DNA of 64,000 bases from NCBI GenBank assembly GCA_025200525.1, contig CM045758.1, positions 225,762,667 to 225,826,666 of the forward strand. Direction: 5' to 3'. The stretch is from Camellia lanceoleosa (lineage: Eukaryota; Streptophyta; Magnoliopsida; Ericales; Theaceae). Made by a program: the position numbers and the translations under genes. This document shows, piece by piece, positions 1-11,509 of this stretch; position 1 is the stretch's first letter; each line of letters opens with the position of its first letter. The notes beneath the pieces were generated by a model that was not told the DNA's origin, ran no database searches, and saw only the letters and a list, made by a program, of their open reading frames with translations.

Positions 1-1050
1 ACTTATGTAAGCATATATGTAAGCATATACAACATGTATAACATAAAAAGATGAAGGAAATTAAGGAAATATGGAAATTAGGGTTCTATATATCAAATTA
101 AAGTAAGTTATGATCTCTTTGAGCTTGAGTTTCTTGTTTATTATGTTTATATGTCATGTTTTTGAAGTGAAAGTGCTTGAATTGGGCCTTAGAAATGCAT
201 TTGGAAAGCTTGAATTTGTTGGATTTTTTGGACTGCACAAACAAAGCCCATAACCACACGTACAAGGCTCATAGCTGCATGTATAGAAAACAGAGCAAGT
301 AAGTCAAACATTCTGAAATAAAAAACACGTGCAGTGGGGGTTGTCTGTACGTGCAAGAAACATGAAGGAAAATTGATACATTTTGTTTATCTTTTCGACC
401 CTCTGAATCTATTAACGTATGTATTTAAGCCCTCCCAAAATGCTTAAAGATGAATATAAATTGAACGAAACGGAAAAATGATTAAAGAGAAGAAGTAAGA
501 AAAGAATGGATTGCTTATCAAATTTGTATGTGCTGAATGTATAGGTCACTCGCCGGAAGGGACCATTGCACAACCAAATCACAGTGAGTAATAGTATTGT
601 AAAGATATATTTTTATTTAATTCTCTATTTTATTTTGATATGAACGATGTGGCTAATTGTTATTTTGGAACGATTGAATGATATATATATATATATATAT
701 GACATTGGATTATGATATAAATGCGATACGAACGTTATAGATTGTCTTATTACGAGTAGTAAAGGATGCTTGATGAATGTTAATGAATGAATGAAATGTG
801 GACCTAAGATTGTTTTGTTTCTGTTATAAGTGATGGGCCTGAGGCCGTTATATTTGATATGGATTGCTTATGAATTATGGGCCTAAGGCCGTAGGGGATG
901 AAGACATGTTGATGTTTTATCTTCCCTATGATAAGAAATGTTTGGACCTGAGGTCGTTCAGAACAGCTATTAATATGTTTGGACCTGAGGTCGTTCAGAA
1001 TAGTTGTTACTATATTGGGCCTGAGGCCATTCCATATTATGTTGGGCCCA
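1..1050 (+). mobile_element. Outer long LTR 'G' of a gypsy-type element, left segment
   Basis: No gene is seen here. The stretch is the left visible part of an LTR whose other pieces are 6899-6991 and 9489-10138. It shares its layout with the other long LTRs of the window. From about 836 it carries repeats of a palindromic motif, GGCCTGAGGCC or the variant GACCTGAGGTC, which resume after the two LTRs inserted into it. Its own start (a TGTAATAACC-like end) is not in the window, so the element runs off the left edge. A short (TA)n run lies at about 681-700. Confidence 0.6.
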
Positions 1051-1688
1051 TGTCACGACCTAAATCCGCCCCTATAAGTTTAGCGTCGTAACCAGCCAGT
1101 AATCCTTAGATTACCAAAGGCCTCTAAATAGAATGACATATAATTAGGGGCTGCGAAAGTAATATACATAAATATACATAGTCAATTGAGCTGTGAAGAC
1201 AAATATGAGACTGATAATCTTAAATTTTTAAGCATACATGTGACGTCAAAAGATACAGTAGTTACACGTCACCCCATGTACTGTACATATAAATAGAAAT
1301 TTTGTCCATAATTCAAGTCAAAAGGAACAACGTCTTAAATATTCACAAAAATATGGCCACAAGACTTGACATGATCCGGAACCTCCTTGGGAGGCACAAA
1401 GGGTAGCTGACAAACTCAAAACTCTTCAGGTATCATCTTTAGCCTGATCACGTGCCTGGTCACCTACATATATAATATAAATAGTGAACGGAAGACTAGT
1501 AAATAATAACAGAGTAAATGGTTAAATGAATGATGTCCCATAACTAATTCAGAAATCAGAGTTCATATCGAAGACAGTCTCACATTCATATTCTTGTTTA
1601 GAGCATATACAAAAATCAGAGTTCATGCTTAATCTTACATGGCTTATCCATTAGCGTTAACATGTCTCATAGAGAACATCAAAGGTTA

Positions 1689-1815
1689 TACTTGTCAGTT
1701 CCATAATGAACCTCCGGACGGGTACGGATAACTTGTCAGTTCCATAAAGGAACCTCCACTCGGGTACAGATACCTTGTCAGTTCCATAAAAGAACCTCTG
1801 GTCCAGGTAAAGATA
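1689..1815 (-). repeat. Hairpin minisatellite in LTR A (3 units)
   Basis: Three diverged units of about 45-60 bp each contain GTCAGTTCC followed a few bases later by GGAACCTCC, so each unit can pair AGTTCC with GGAACC-type sequence. The same array occurs at the equivalent place in LTR C (8700-8850) and in the fragment at 59946-60110, which shows it is a structural part of this LTR superfamily. Confidence 0.7.
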
Positions 1816-2178
1816 ACATACTTGAATCACAGATTTAATGTCACAAATATTTGTCAGAATTGGACAATCATTCATAGTACAGAACATAATATTTCATAAA
1901 ACAGCTCTTATTCCATATACAAAAAATAATTTAACTTGAATATAGCTTTACTAAGTTATTACTCACAGATAACAAATGGTTCCAAGTAAACGGACATAGT
2001 AGGCAATTCAAGTATCTTGTGGCGCGTGACCTACACAGATACAAAATGAATACGTATTAAATTACACACCCGGAATCATTAACTTAGTTCTTTCTTGTCT
2101 TGGTGTGTTTCTACTTCTTATCCCCATTATTGTGTCTTAATCTTGGTCTAGAAATGCCTAGGATACAATGAGGATACT

Positions 2179-4568
2179 TGTCACGACCCAAACCCGCCCC
2201 TATGGGTTTAGCATCAGATGTCAAGAATCCTGAGATTACCAAGGCCCGCTTATGATATCTGATGTCTGATCTGAGGCTTGGCGGAAGCCATCTGATGAAT
2301 TAAACAATGTCCAATGAGCTGTGACAGTCTGTATGCCAAAAAGATTTTTCATATATATTTACAGAACAGTACATATATATACATGTCATTCAGTGAAACA
2401 GGGACTTAATCCTTATTACGGTACAGTACGGTGCAATATACAGTCTATACAATATTACAAAACAGTGCGGAAGGAGAATTACTAAAACACCCCTAAGCCT
2501 TAGCTTGGCAGGCTTGGAATCTCGCAGTGAGGCACATTGGTTGGCTTGACAAAACTGGAGCTAACCCCGACGCCTCTAGCTTTGATCCGGTGCCTGTACA
2601 CCTACATATATATATGAGCAGTGAGCTAAAGCCCAGTGAATAACATAATGCGTAAAGGGGTTTAGAATGAATGTCCTTACAGTAGTGAAAACAGTTCATT
2701 TCAATCAGTAAGTCAGTTGTTCAGTACAGTAAACGGTCATATGTGGTACATCCATTAGCATAACAGTACAGTAAGCAGTAGGTCTTAAAGACCGAACAGT
2801 AATGATGGCCATCAATCAGTAAACAGTAGTGGTTCCACAAGGGAACCGATAGAGATCTCTCAGAATGAATAAAGAAACAAGAGGTGCTAAGGATGCCACA
2901 AAGATAGTTTCGAATATAGGACATACATTCATTCAAGAAACAATATCGATTCAAGAAAGCGAGTTCAAGATTCGTAAGATAATCATTTCGAACATATCTT
3001 TACACAGTTGTTACTCACAGAGTTCTGGGCTATAGTAGGCTAGAGCGTCTCCTCGGAATGCCAACCCTATACAGTTAACAGATTGAACACACTCTAAGTT
3101 TCACAGTTGGGAAAGATAATTATTAACTCCCTATAATGCCTCGGTGTGTTCTACATCTATATCCTCATTAAGATGTCTAAAACTAGGCCTAAGAATGCCT
3201 AGGATGCAAAGATGTACACAGAAAACATTTTCAGAATTTTCAGTGAAACAGGGTTCCGCTCGAGCATAGGTTTACCCGCTCGAGCGGACATGCAAACAAA
3301 GGGACCCGCTCGAGCATGTCACCCACTACTCCGCCGGCGTACATTCTCCGCCGAAAGCGGTGATGAACAAAGTAAAAGTTGGATGCTCGATTTCTTCGCT
3401 GAAGGCATCATTCCGCCGAAATGATCAGAAAAATGTGAAATCTTTCGAGCTTGATTTCCTGCCGAAGCGCTACTTCTTCCGCTCGAGCGGGATACAAAAA
3501 TCTGGAAAAATCCAGGTTTGTGTTCTAAGTTCAAAACTCCAATTTCCCACACCAAATTCGACCCTTTTGTGCCCATTTTTTGGAAAACTCTTGTAAACAC
3601 ATAGAATAACATGTTTCAAAGGTCAATTTGAGAAATGAAGGCCCAAGGGTGTTTCAATTAAACTCATTTTCAAACCCATTTTTCATGACAACAATTCAAA
3701 TGAACATGCATAAGTTCTAACCTAAACTAAAGCTTCAATGCTTGCTCAAATGAACTTATTCTTACAAAGTTAAGATGAAATCATGGTCTATTCTCAAAAA
3801 CTGGACATGCATGTGAGGAAATCATGAATTACAACCTCAAAACTCAACAATAACAACATGCATGCAACACTTAAGCTCTAATACAACATTACAAGCCATA
3901 ACTTGGCTTTAGAATTCAACTTAGCTCTAAGCCATGCAAGAATCAACATAAATGCACAATCAAGGAGATAGATTTATACCTTAAGTCTTGTATTCAAGGT
4001 TTAGGAGCTCAATTGGCAACTACACTTCAATTTCCTTCAAGTTTCCAAACAATGCACAAGGTTGAAGCCAAAATCTCCCTCAATTCTCTCCCTCTCTCTC
4101 TATAGTCGGTTGTAGGCAACAAATGGCTGATGAAATGTGCTTTGGTGATCAAGTGTAAGGCTCAAAAGTATGTGTGAGATAGTGGGCCACTAAGTGGCAA
4201 AATTGTAATTAATGCAACTCATGTAATTGGCTTATTTTAATATAATTTAATCATCCTAAATCACATTTCAGACAAGTACACCATAAAATCACAAAAATTC
4301 TCATGATTATAACTCACTAATCAATTTCTGGTTCGGCCGCCGATAAGGCCTTCAATTTACAGTTCAAACATATAAACATGAACAGATAATCACACACTCA
4401 ACAGATAGAAAATGCATTTAGACAGATACAGTCAGTCATTCAGGTTCAGATCTCAGTCAGACAGTTCAGTATTCCAATAATTCCATTATCAATCAGATTC
4501 AGTCTGAGTTTAGCAGTAATCAGTAGTTAATCAGTCATTAATCGGTAAACAGTGTGAGGGTTGTTACA
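2179..4568 (-). mobile_element. Solo LTR 'B' (2390 bp) with target duplication ATACT
   Basis: The plus strand runs from TGTCACGACCC to GGGTTGTTACA. It is flanked by perfect 5-bp duplications ATACT at 2174-2178 and 4569-4573, diagnostic of one LTR-element insertion. No internal domain, primer binding site or coding sequence accompanies it, so it is a solo LTR left by LTR-LTR recombination. It lies inside LTR A in the same orientation, so it is younger than A. No gene of its own is seen; short open frames in it (for example 3319-3612) look like chance readings. Confidence 0.88.
3245..3492. repeat. CTCGAG palindrome cluster in LTR B
   Basis: Four exact CGCTCGAGC sites lie at about 3248, 3273, 3308 and 3479, at irregular spacing. 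They occupy the same relative position as clusters in LTRs A, C, D and E and lie next to a conserved block (TCTGGAAAAATCCAG) that is also palindromic. Confidence 0.75.
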
Positions 4569-4619
4569 ATACTAAAATGTACTTGAAAACACTTAACAAA
4601 ACTTGCTGAAAATAGGGTC

Positions 4620-4945
4620 CTCGCTTGAGCGCAACTTCCTTCGCTTGAGCGGACATGCAAAATGTGAGTGGTTGCTTGAGCGCAACTTCTATCGCTCGAG
4701 CAGTTTGTAAACTTTTGCAAAAGTGCTGGTTACTTGATTTTCATGCTCGACGGATGCTCGATGGTCGCTCGAGCGTATGACTCAAGTCCTCACTCGAGCA
4801 CAACTCTTGTCGCTTGAGCGGTCTACAAAACATATGAACTTCTATGAGAATGCATTTTATGCTGGAGCCAACTTCTGGTCGCTTGAGCGGAAGTGCAAGA
4901 TCGCAGAGTGGTCGCTCGAGCACAGGTTCTGTCGCTTAAGCGCAG
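4620..4945. repeat. CTCGAG/CTTGAG palindrome cluster in LTR A
   Basis: About ten copies of CGCTYGAGCG occur, four of them exact CTCGAG and most of the rest CTTGAG, one C-to-T step away. This fits methylated-CpG decay of an ancestral CGCTCGAGCG array. The cluster is followed by TTCTGGAATTTCTAGA, the same neighbouring block as in the other LTRs. Confidence 0.75.
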
Positions 4946-5884
4946 GGTGCAAATTCTGGAATTTCTAGATTTGCCTTCAAGCTTCAACACTCAAATTCAA
5001 AGTCACAAATCATGTTCTTTTGGGCCAAAAACTTAAGAAAACATGTCTAACTTGAAAAATATTGAGAATTAAATATCATTTCATGAAATCAAGGCCCATA
5101 AACTTGTCCATTTGAGCAAACTCAAACTTGAATTGTGCAAACATAATATAAATATGACATGCATGTATTACTTTGACTTCAAAACTTCCAAGACATAATC
5201 TAATGACACAAAATGACATAAAACTTGATGAATTCTTAAAACTAAGGTGAAGTAGTAACATGCATGAGGAGATTCTTGGAAAACAACTTCAAAATGTTAT
5301 GAAATATGCATGCATGCATGGTTTGAGTTCATTTCTTCAATTCTAACTCAATTCTTATGTTAATCTATTCAATTCTCTTGAATTCATGAACTCACCAACT
5401 CAAAGGCAAGACGAAAGGCTTGAATTCTTATCTTAAACTTTGATTTCACAAGTGCAGAGGATTAAAATTCAAAATTCTCTTCAATTCCCAGCAATCCTAG
5501 CAATTCTCCTCTTTCCATTGTTGATTTCACTTGTTCTCTTGGTCTCTCTCTCTCTCTTTTTCACACGTTGGAGTCTAACACGTTGGAAGTGAGAGTGTGT
5601 AGGTGTGAGTGGAGTCATATAAGCCTTATATGGTCTTAATTAAGAGTGAACTAATTAGACTTTAATTAGTCTAAGCAATGGCCATTAATTAATTTGAATT
5701 AATTTGTTTTGAATCAAAATTTAATTAAAATTACCATAAAATTATAAAAATTCCAACAATTGCATAAATCAAGTTAATTTCATGGTCGAATGTCGATAAG
5801 GCCTTCAATTCGTAGAACTAAACAGAAACGGAAACATATATTTCTACGATAAAAAGATATAAATACAATATGGCAACACACACA

Positions 5885-6804
5885 TAGGGATGACAATTTG
5901 AACCCGGCCCGACAGGGACTCGATCCCCCAACCTCGATTAGAACGGGTTTTTCCCGAAAATTATCCCCATAGGGGTGGGGATGGTAATGAAAATTAAATC
6001 CCCAACAGTTTTCGGGCCGAAGACAATGATAGGTTCTCCCGGCCCAAATTATCCCCGAATATTCCCCATATATGTATGTTAGTGTGCCTCTCTCACTCAT
6101 TATTCTGCCTCTTTCACTCACTCACATTCATATTCTCTCAAACTCTCAGTCTCTCTCCCTTTCTCACACACTCTCTCTGCGCAGCTACTACTTCTCATGG
6201 CGTCAGCAGCAATTTCTCTCCTTTCATCACTGCCGATCTCCCTCCTCCTCCGGTCGATCTCTCTCATCCTCCGCCGTCTTCGGCCGATCTTCTTCCTCCT
6301 CCGCTGTCTTCGGCCGATCTTCCTCATTCTTCACTGTCTTTGACCAATCTTCCTCCTCCCATAATCGCCAATCTCCTCTCCATTACCGCCGATCGTTAGA
6401 GTTCTGTCGCTCCTCTTCTCTCCATCACCGCTGATCTCCTCAGATCTGTTGAATATATATGTCGTCAGAGTTCTATTGTTGAATTTTTCGGGGATGATTG
6501 CTTAGATTTTTTATTTTTTATGTTGTTGAATATTTTTTTATTTGGTGATGATGTTGATGATGAACATATATGTTTAGATCTTTTTTTTGCTGAATATATA
6601 TGTTGTTGTTTTTTTTTTTAAATTATATTTTGGCCGGGGAATTTTCGGGGTCGAGAAAACCCGATTCCCGTTAGGGCGCGGGGGTAGAGGCAATGATAGG
6701 CTCCTCATCGGGGATCGGGACTGGAGATAGAGAAATTTATACCATCGGGGATCGGGGATAGGGAGTGTGATCCTTTACTCCGCTTTGGCCCGTTGCCATT
6801 TCTA
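5885..6804. mobile_element. Non-autonomous hAT element (920 bp), target CACACACA
   Basis: The ends are TAGGGATGACAAT and, reverse-complemented, TAGAAATGGCAAC. These are near-matching inverted repeats of the type seen on plant non-autonomous hAT elements. An 8-bp duplication, CACACACA, flanks it at 5877-5884 and 6805-6812, the hAT target length. Inside are C/T-rich repeats of about 33 bp (GATCTTCCTCCTCC-like, 6235-6365) giving low-complexity Ser-rich readings on both frames, and GGGGATCGGG repeats near the ends. No transposase is present. It is inserted in LTR A. Confidence 0.88.
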
Positions 6805-6898
6805 CACACACATGCAATTAATTCGGAATTTCACCTTAATTACTGATTAAGCTTATTTAATCATGAATTAACGTAAATCAGAGGTCGGGATTATGTAA

Positions 6899-6991
6899 GA
6901 GATGGAGACATGCCAATGTTTCATGTACTCTATGATAAGATGTGTTTAGACCTGAGGTCATTCTAAACAACTGATATCATGTGATTGGGCT
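6899..6991 (+). mobile_element. Outer LTR 'G', middle segment
   Basis: This 93-bp strip lies between LTRs A and C. It resembles 887-1047: both have a GATGGAGACATG-like stretch followed by GACCTGAGGTC and GATTGGGC. It therefore belongs to the same outer LTR as 1-1050 and 9489-10138. Confidence 0.6.
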
Positions 6992-7979
6992 TGTAATAAC
7001 CCCGACCTCAGATTAATGTTAATCGTATTTAATTATGCCTAATTAGTAATTAAGGTGAAATTCTGAATTAATTTACATGTGTGTTGTATTATTTTTGTGT
7101 CTCTATCTGTTCATGTTTTAGTTTCGATTTACGAATTGAAAGCCTTATCGGCGTTCGAATCAGAAATTGACTTGATTTATGTGCTAATTAGGATTTATAG
7201 AATTTTATGATAGGTCTAATTAAAATTTGGTTCGGAATGATTAAATTTGATTAAAATAATACCATTGGTTTATTTTTGAGCAATTACCACTTATTAGGCT
7301 AATTGAACCCCACTCATCTCTTTTATTCCTTTTTTATCACATTTTAGCTTTGAGAGGAAGAAAACGTGAGGGAGAGTGAGAGAAGGGAGAATTGGTGTAG
7401 AGCTTGAAGATTGAATTCACAATGAGGGAATTTGCTAGGAAAACTTGGAAGATCACTCAAGACCATCTCTAGCATAAGAAATTGAGATCCTTAGGTAAGA
7501 ATGTTAATCTCTAGCCTTGAAGTTTAGTTGATTAGAACATGAAATTAATGGTGTTAGGGGATTGACATGGGAATTGAGCTACAAAAGTGGAATTAAGGGT
7601 GAATTCATGCATGCATGTGCATTTCTTCACATTTTGAACATAATTTCAAAGGTTTCTTTCATGCATGTATTAACCTCACTTACATTTTGGTCATTCATCA
7701 TGTTTTCCTTTAAATCACCAAGTTTGATCATGTTTTGAGGAGGATGAATACAAGAGAGTTCATGCATGTTATGTTCATAAATTGATTTTTGAGTTTAAAG
7801 TTGATTTTTGCACAATTGGTATCTTTTGGGCCATGATTTCTTGAAATGATGCTTTAAACATGTTGTTTTATGAGTCTTTAAGTGTTTTCCAAAGTTTGAG
7901 GCCCAGAAATTTGAGTTTGATGCATTTGAGGTCGAATTTGAGCTTGGTGATCAAATCTGGAAATTCTAGAAATTTGATC

Positions 7980-8300
7980 CACGCTTGAGCGTGGGACTTT
8001 ACGCTCGAGCGTGAACTCTGAGTACATGCACTCCGCTCGAGCGTCGATATTTACGCTCGAGCGTGAATGCATATACCCAGAAGTTTGTGTGTTTTGCAGT
8101 CCGCTCGAGCGGGGAAATCCACGCTCGAGCGAGGGTCTGAGTCTCACACTCGAGCGTAGGTCGAGCGCCCGTCGAGCGTGAAAAACTTACAACCAGCACT
8201 TTATCGAGGTTTACAGTCTGCTCGAGTAGGGAAGTCCACGCTCGAGCAGAGCTTCATTGTCTGCATGTCCGCTCGAGTGGGGAAAGCCACGGTCGAGCGT
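7980..8300. repeat. CTCGAG palindrome cluster in LTR C (about 9 sites)
   Basis: About nine CTCGAG sites occur in roughly 300 bp, most as ACGCTCGAGCG or CCGCTCGAGCG and several followed by TG and a G-run. This is the densest and least decayed of the clusters. Units repeat at roughly 20-60 bp and alternate in flanking bases. Confidence 0.8.
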
Positions 8301-8694
8301 AGACCTTATTTTCAGCAAGTTTCAAGAAATGTTTTCCAATGCATTTTTGCATCCTCATTCCATCCTAGGAATTCTTGGGCCATGTTTAAGATTCCATAAT
8401 AAGGATTAAAGGTTAGAAACACACTAAGAGCCATCAAAGTAAGTTATATACATTTAGAATATGTGTTTCAAGGGTGTATCTGTTATGTGTTATGTAAGTC
8501 ACGTGCCGTGTACCATTTGACCAATCTACTCCGTCTATCTGTCTCAGGGCCAACTGTGAGTAATAACGTAGTAAAGTTATGTTCAACTGTATTTATTTTC
8601 TGTGTGATAAATAAGATTTGTTTTCTAAAGTGCTATGTTTTGTACAATAAATGACTATCCAATTTTTGATATGTATTCGTGACATCCTTAGCAT

Positions 8695-8860
8695 CATGTG
8701 ATATCTGTTGGCTGTTACCCGGTATCGGAGATTCCTTTATGGAACTTAATCTGTCTGCACTCTGTTACCCGTACTGGAGGTCCCGTCATGGGGGCTTAGC
8801 GTATTTATTCTCTATTACCTAGATCCGGAGGTTCCTTTATGGAACTGGTTATTCGTAACC
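8695..8860 (+). repeat. Hairpin minisatellite in LTR C (3 units)
   Basis: Three units of about 60 bp are built as CTGTTACCCGG, then GGAGGTTCC, then TTTATGGAACT. The last part can fold as a stem with a TTTAT loop. It is the plus-strand counterpart of the arrays at 1689-1815 and 59946-60110. Confidence 0.7.
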
Positions 8861-9488
8861 CTCACGTGTCTACATTTATTCTGTATCTACTCTGTTAATG
8901 CTAATAGATGTATCACGTAAACTTAAGCACACCTCATGATTTTTGTATACGATCTGGACAAATTATGATTTTGATATGAAACTGAATTATGATTTCTGAA
9001 TCTGTACGGACTCATTCATTGAAAACCCTTTACTCTGTTATTGTTCACTGAGCTTTCGCTCACAGTTTATATTATGTATATAGGTGAGCCGGTGCGTGAT
9101 CAAGGCCAGAGTTGACGACCTTCACTTCTGTTTTTGTCAGCCAACCGTTGTGCCTCCCGATGAGGTTCTAATCGAAGTCTAGCTACATGGCTGTTTTTGT
9201 GCTCATGTTAGTCTCGGTCTGTTTTATACAGTTGGGTCCTGGATATTACACTTATGTAAATGTTTTGTAAATATTGATGTCCTTCGACCGACATGCTTAT
9301 GTATATATATAAGTTTTGAAATCTTCTGTCCCATGTATGTTATCACAGCTCATTGGACCATATCTATTTTGTATAATTGCTTCCGCAATCCCTTATTATG
9401 TGCTTATCTGTTAAGAGGCCTTTGGTAATCCACGGATTACTAGCCGGTTACGATGCTAAACTTACAATGGCGGGTTTGGGTCGTGACA

Positions 9489-10138
9489 GGACCTGAGACT
9501 GTTCTGTTAACATGTGATTGGGCCCGAGACCATTCTGTTACATGTGGGCCCGATGTTGTTCCGCAATAAAAGGACTTGAGGCCGTTCTGAAAATGTAGGT
9601 GTTCAACCCAGAGGCCGCAATAACATTATGCTTAACGTGGCTATGGTAGATGCTCTGAATATTGGTTTTTGGACAAATATTGGGTTTACATCACATGCCT
9701 TCACTTTGTATTTATATATATTTATGTAGGTGTTCAACCCAGAGGTTAACCCTAGGTCAACTTCAGGAGTCTTTTCGGTGGACCTGTCTTGTTATGTCTC
9801 CAAAATGGAGCCTTTTGTTTTTTTGGGAATTCCTTTGATGGACATTTTGATAAGTCTTTGGTGACTTTTATTGGACACTATGTTAGTATGTAATTTTTGG
9901 GTTGCTAACTCCTTGTATATACCTGCGTATGAACTGTGTATGTGAACTTTCTATATATGACATGATGCTTAAAATCTTGGCATATAAGCACTACTCAATG
10001 GACGTTCTGTTATTTTATTTGCTTCTGCTTAGGCCCCATTATTATAAATTCTTTGTAATCTATTTGAGGCCGTAAGTAATTAAGAGGTTGCTGGCTGGTC
10101 ATGATCCAAACTTTTAGGGACGGGTTTGGGTCGTGACA
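9489..10138 (+). mobile_element. Outer LTR 'G', right end
   Basis: The segment continues the CCTGAG-type repeats after LTR C and ends with GGGTTTGGGTCGTGACA, the same terminal sequence as LTR C. This marks the 3' border of the outer LTR on the plus strand. No coding sequence is seen. Confidence 0.65.
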
Positions 10139-10560
10139 ACTTCACCACTGATCACGATGAGGGGGATGACGACAAAGGCAAAGCAGTGAACAGAGAGAGA
10201 GAGAGAGAGCTTCACTAGAAATCGCCTCTCACCGTCGGAAATCGCTTATCTCTCCCTCTCTCTTATAGTGAACAATGATATCTTTGTGGTTTATATAATG
10301 GCAATTTGGTAATACTTTAAATTGGTGAAGGGCATTTAAGTAATTTTGATCCTTTTTCGCTTAAGCTGAGAATCAGAAGCACCCTTGGAGTAGATTCTCA
10401 AAATCAGATTATTTAACTTCAAAAAAAGCTGTTATAAGTTTAAGTTGGTATTATTAAGCTGAAACAAACAGTTAATTTTAGCTTTTTTTAAGCTAAAAGT
10501 TATAAGTTGGGTAAAAAGTTGGACCAAACACCCCATATGTCTGTGTCAATGGGGAGAACC
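10139..10560. other. Flanking DNA with (GA)n and a MITE-like stretch
   Basis: A (GA)n run lies at 10190-10210. At 10360-10540 the sequence has the look of a short foldback element: AGCTGAGAATCAGAAGCACC at the left, and at the right a stretch rich in AAGCTAAAAGTTATAAG ending in GGACCAAACACCCC. I see no gene. The exact ends of the foldback element were not resolved. Confidence 0.35.
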
Positions 10561-10619
10561 AAAACTTTTAAAATAAATACTCAATAAATAAAAATAGAAT
10601 TTCATCAAAATACATAAAT

Positions 10620-11205
10620 AAAGAGAGTGGTAGGGTTTGGTTAAAAATTAGACTCATGATTTTTTAAAAAAATTTAAAATTCATAACTAAATAAAATTTT
10701 CAAAACTCAATTAATAACTCTTTTCAAAATTTATAATCAAATTCTTTTAAAAACTTTATTTTTAAAAAATTATTTTATTCTTTAATTTTTTTTGAAAATT
10801 TATTTTTTTATTTTTCATTTTTTAGAAAAAAATATTTTGTTATTTTTTTTTAAGTATTAGCCAAATAATTTATTATAATTTAGATATTTTTAAAATATAT
10901 ATATTTAAAATAAAAATAATAAATTTATAAATATTTATAAAAAAAAACAACACACAAATGTAGTAAATACAACACATATTAAAAAATAAACAAATAGCTA
11001 CAATAAAAAATATTTACCCTACAAAAATAAAAATAAGAAAATTTTTAAATATTTAAAAAAAAATTAACCCCAAAACAATTTCAAAATACAACTAAAAATT
11101 AAATTTTTTTTTCAAAACTCATAATCAAACAAATTTTTTTCTTTTCAAAACTTAAAATACAACTCAAAACTCAAATCATGGTTCAAAAACGAAACCAAAT
11201 GCAGC
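10620..11205. mobile_element. AT-rich foldback MITE-like element
   Basis: The left arm (GGGTTTGGTTAAAAATTAG... with CATAACTAAATAAAATTTTCAAAAC) and the right arm (CTCATAATCAAACAAATTTT... CAAACGAAACCAAATG) are roughly inverted copies of each other around an A/T-only centre. This suits a decayed foldback MITE. There is no coding potential. The borders are approximate. Confidence 0.4.
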
Positions 11206-11509
11206 CTCCCCAATATTTTGTCCCAACACCCCCCAATAATGTAATAATTGATGCCAACTAATCAATTCTTTTTATACTATTATCTCTTTTTTTAAAATTA
11301 TTTGTCACATAATTGGGGAGAACTTGAAGGGGAAAAAATTAGGAATAATGGTAAAGACCTCAAATATTTTATTAACATTTTTATCAAATATCTTACATGG
11401 TCTAAAGTATAAATCGTGGGAAAGACCATACACACCTTTCAAAGAGTACTTTTTAATTAAATAAGAAAATAGCTTAATTTCATAATTTTTTGAGTCATAA
11501 CTAAAAAAA

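Larger units (their letters stand above)
1051..6898 (-). mobile_element. Long LTR 'A' (about 2.5 kb net), interrupted twice
   Basis: On the plus strand it opens with TGTCACGACC and closes near a degraded GTCGGGATTATG, the reverse complements of the LTR ends seen in C (TGTAATAACCCC at the start, GGTCGTGACA at the end). Removing solo LTR B (2179-4568 plus one target copy) and the hAT element (5885-6804 plus one target copy) leaves about 2.5 kb, the size of LTR C. It carries the hairpin minisatellite near 1689-1810 and CGCTCGAGCG or CGCTTGAGCG repeats at 4620-4940. I found no flanking 5-bp duplication, so the outer ends may be damaged. Solo LTR or fragment cannot be told apart. Confidence 0.7.
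6992..9488 (+). mobile_element. Solo LTR 'C' (2497 bp), plus strand
   Basis: It opens with TGTAATAACCCCGACC and closes with GGTTTGGGTCGTGACA, the best-preserved ends of this LTR superfamily in the window. The flanks are GGGCT (6987-6991) and GGACC (9489-9493). Both are one step from GGGCC, the motif repeated in the surrounding LTR G, so a decayed 5-bp duplication is likely but not proven. No internal domain is present. It holds the CTCGAG cluster (7980-8300) and the hairpin minisatellite (8700-8850). Proteins readable inside it are chance. Confidence 0.8.

Noticed and set aside
1046..1050. Target duplication for LTR A
   Set aside because: GCCCA before the LTR has no counterpart after its degraded end at about 6898.
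6072..6434. Ser/Leu-rich plus-strand frames of 107-120 codons
   Set aside because: They are readings of a pyrimidine-rich repeat inside a hAT MITE, present in several frames at once, with no conserved domain.
3245..8300. CTCGAG-containing repeats as a CRISPR array
   Set aside because: Motif copies are short, irregularly spaced and lie within plant LTRs; there are no uniform repeats and spacers and no cas genes.
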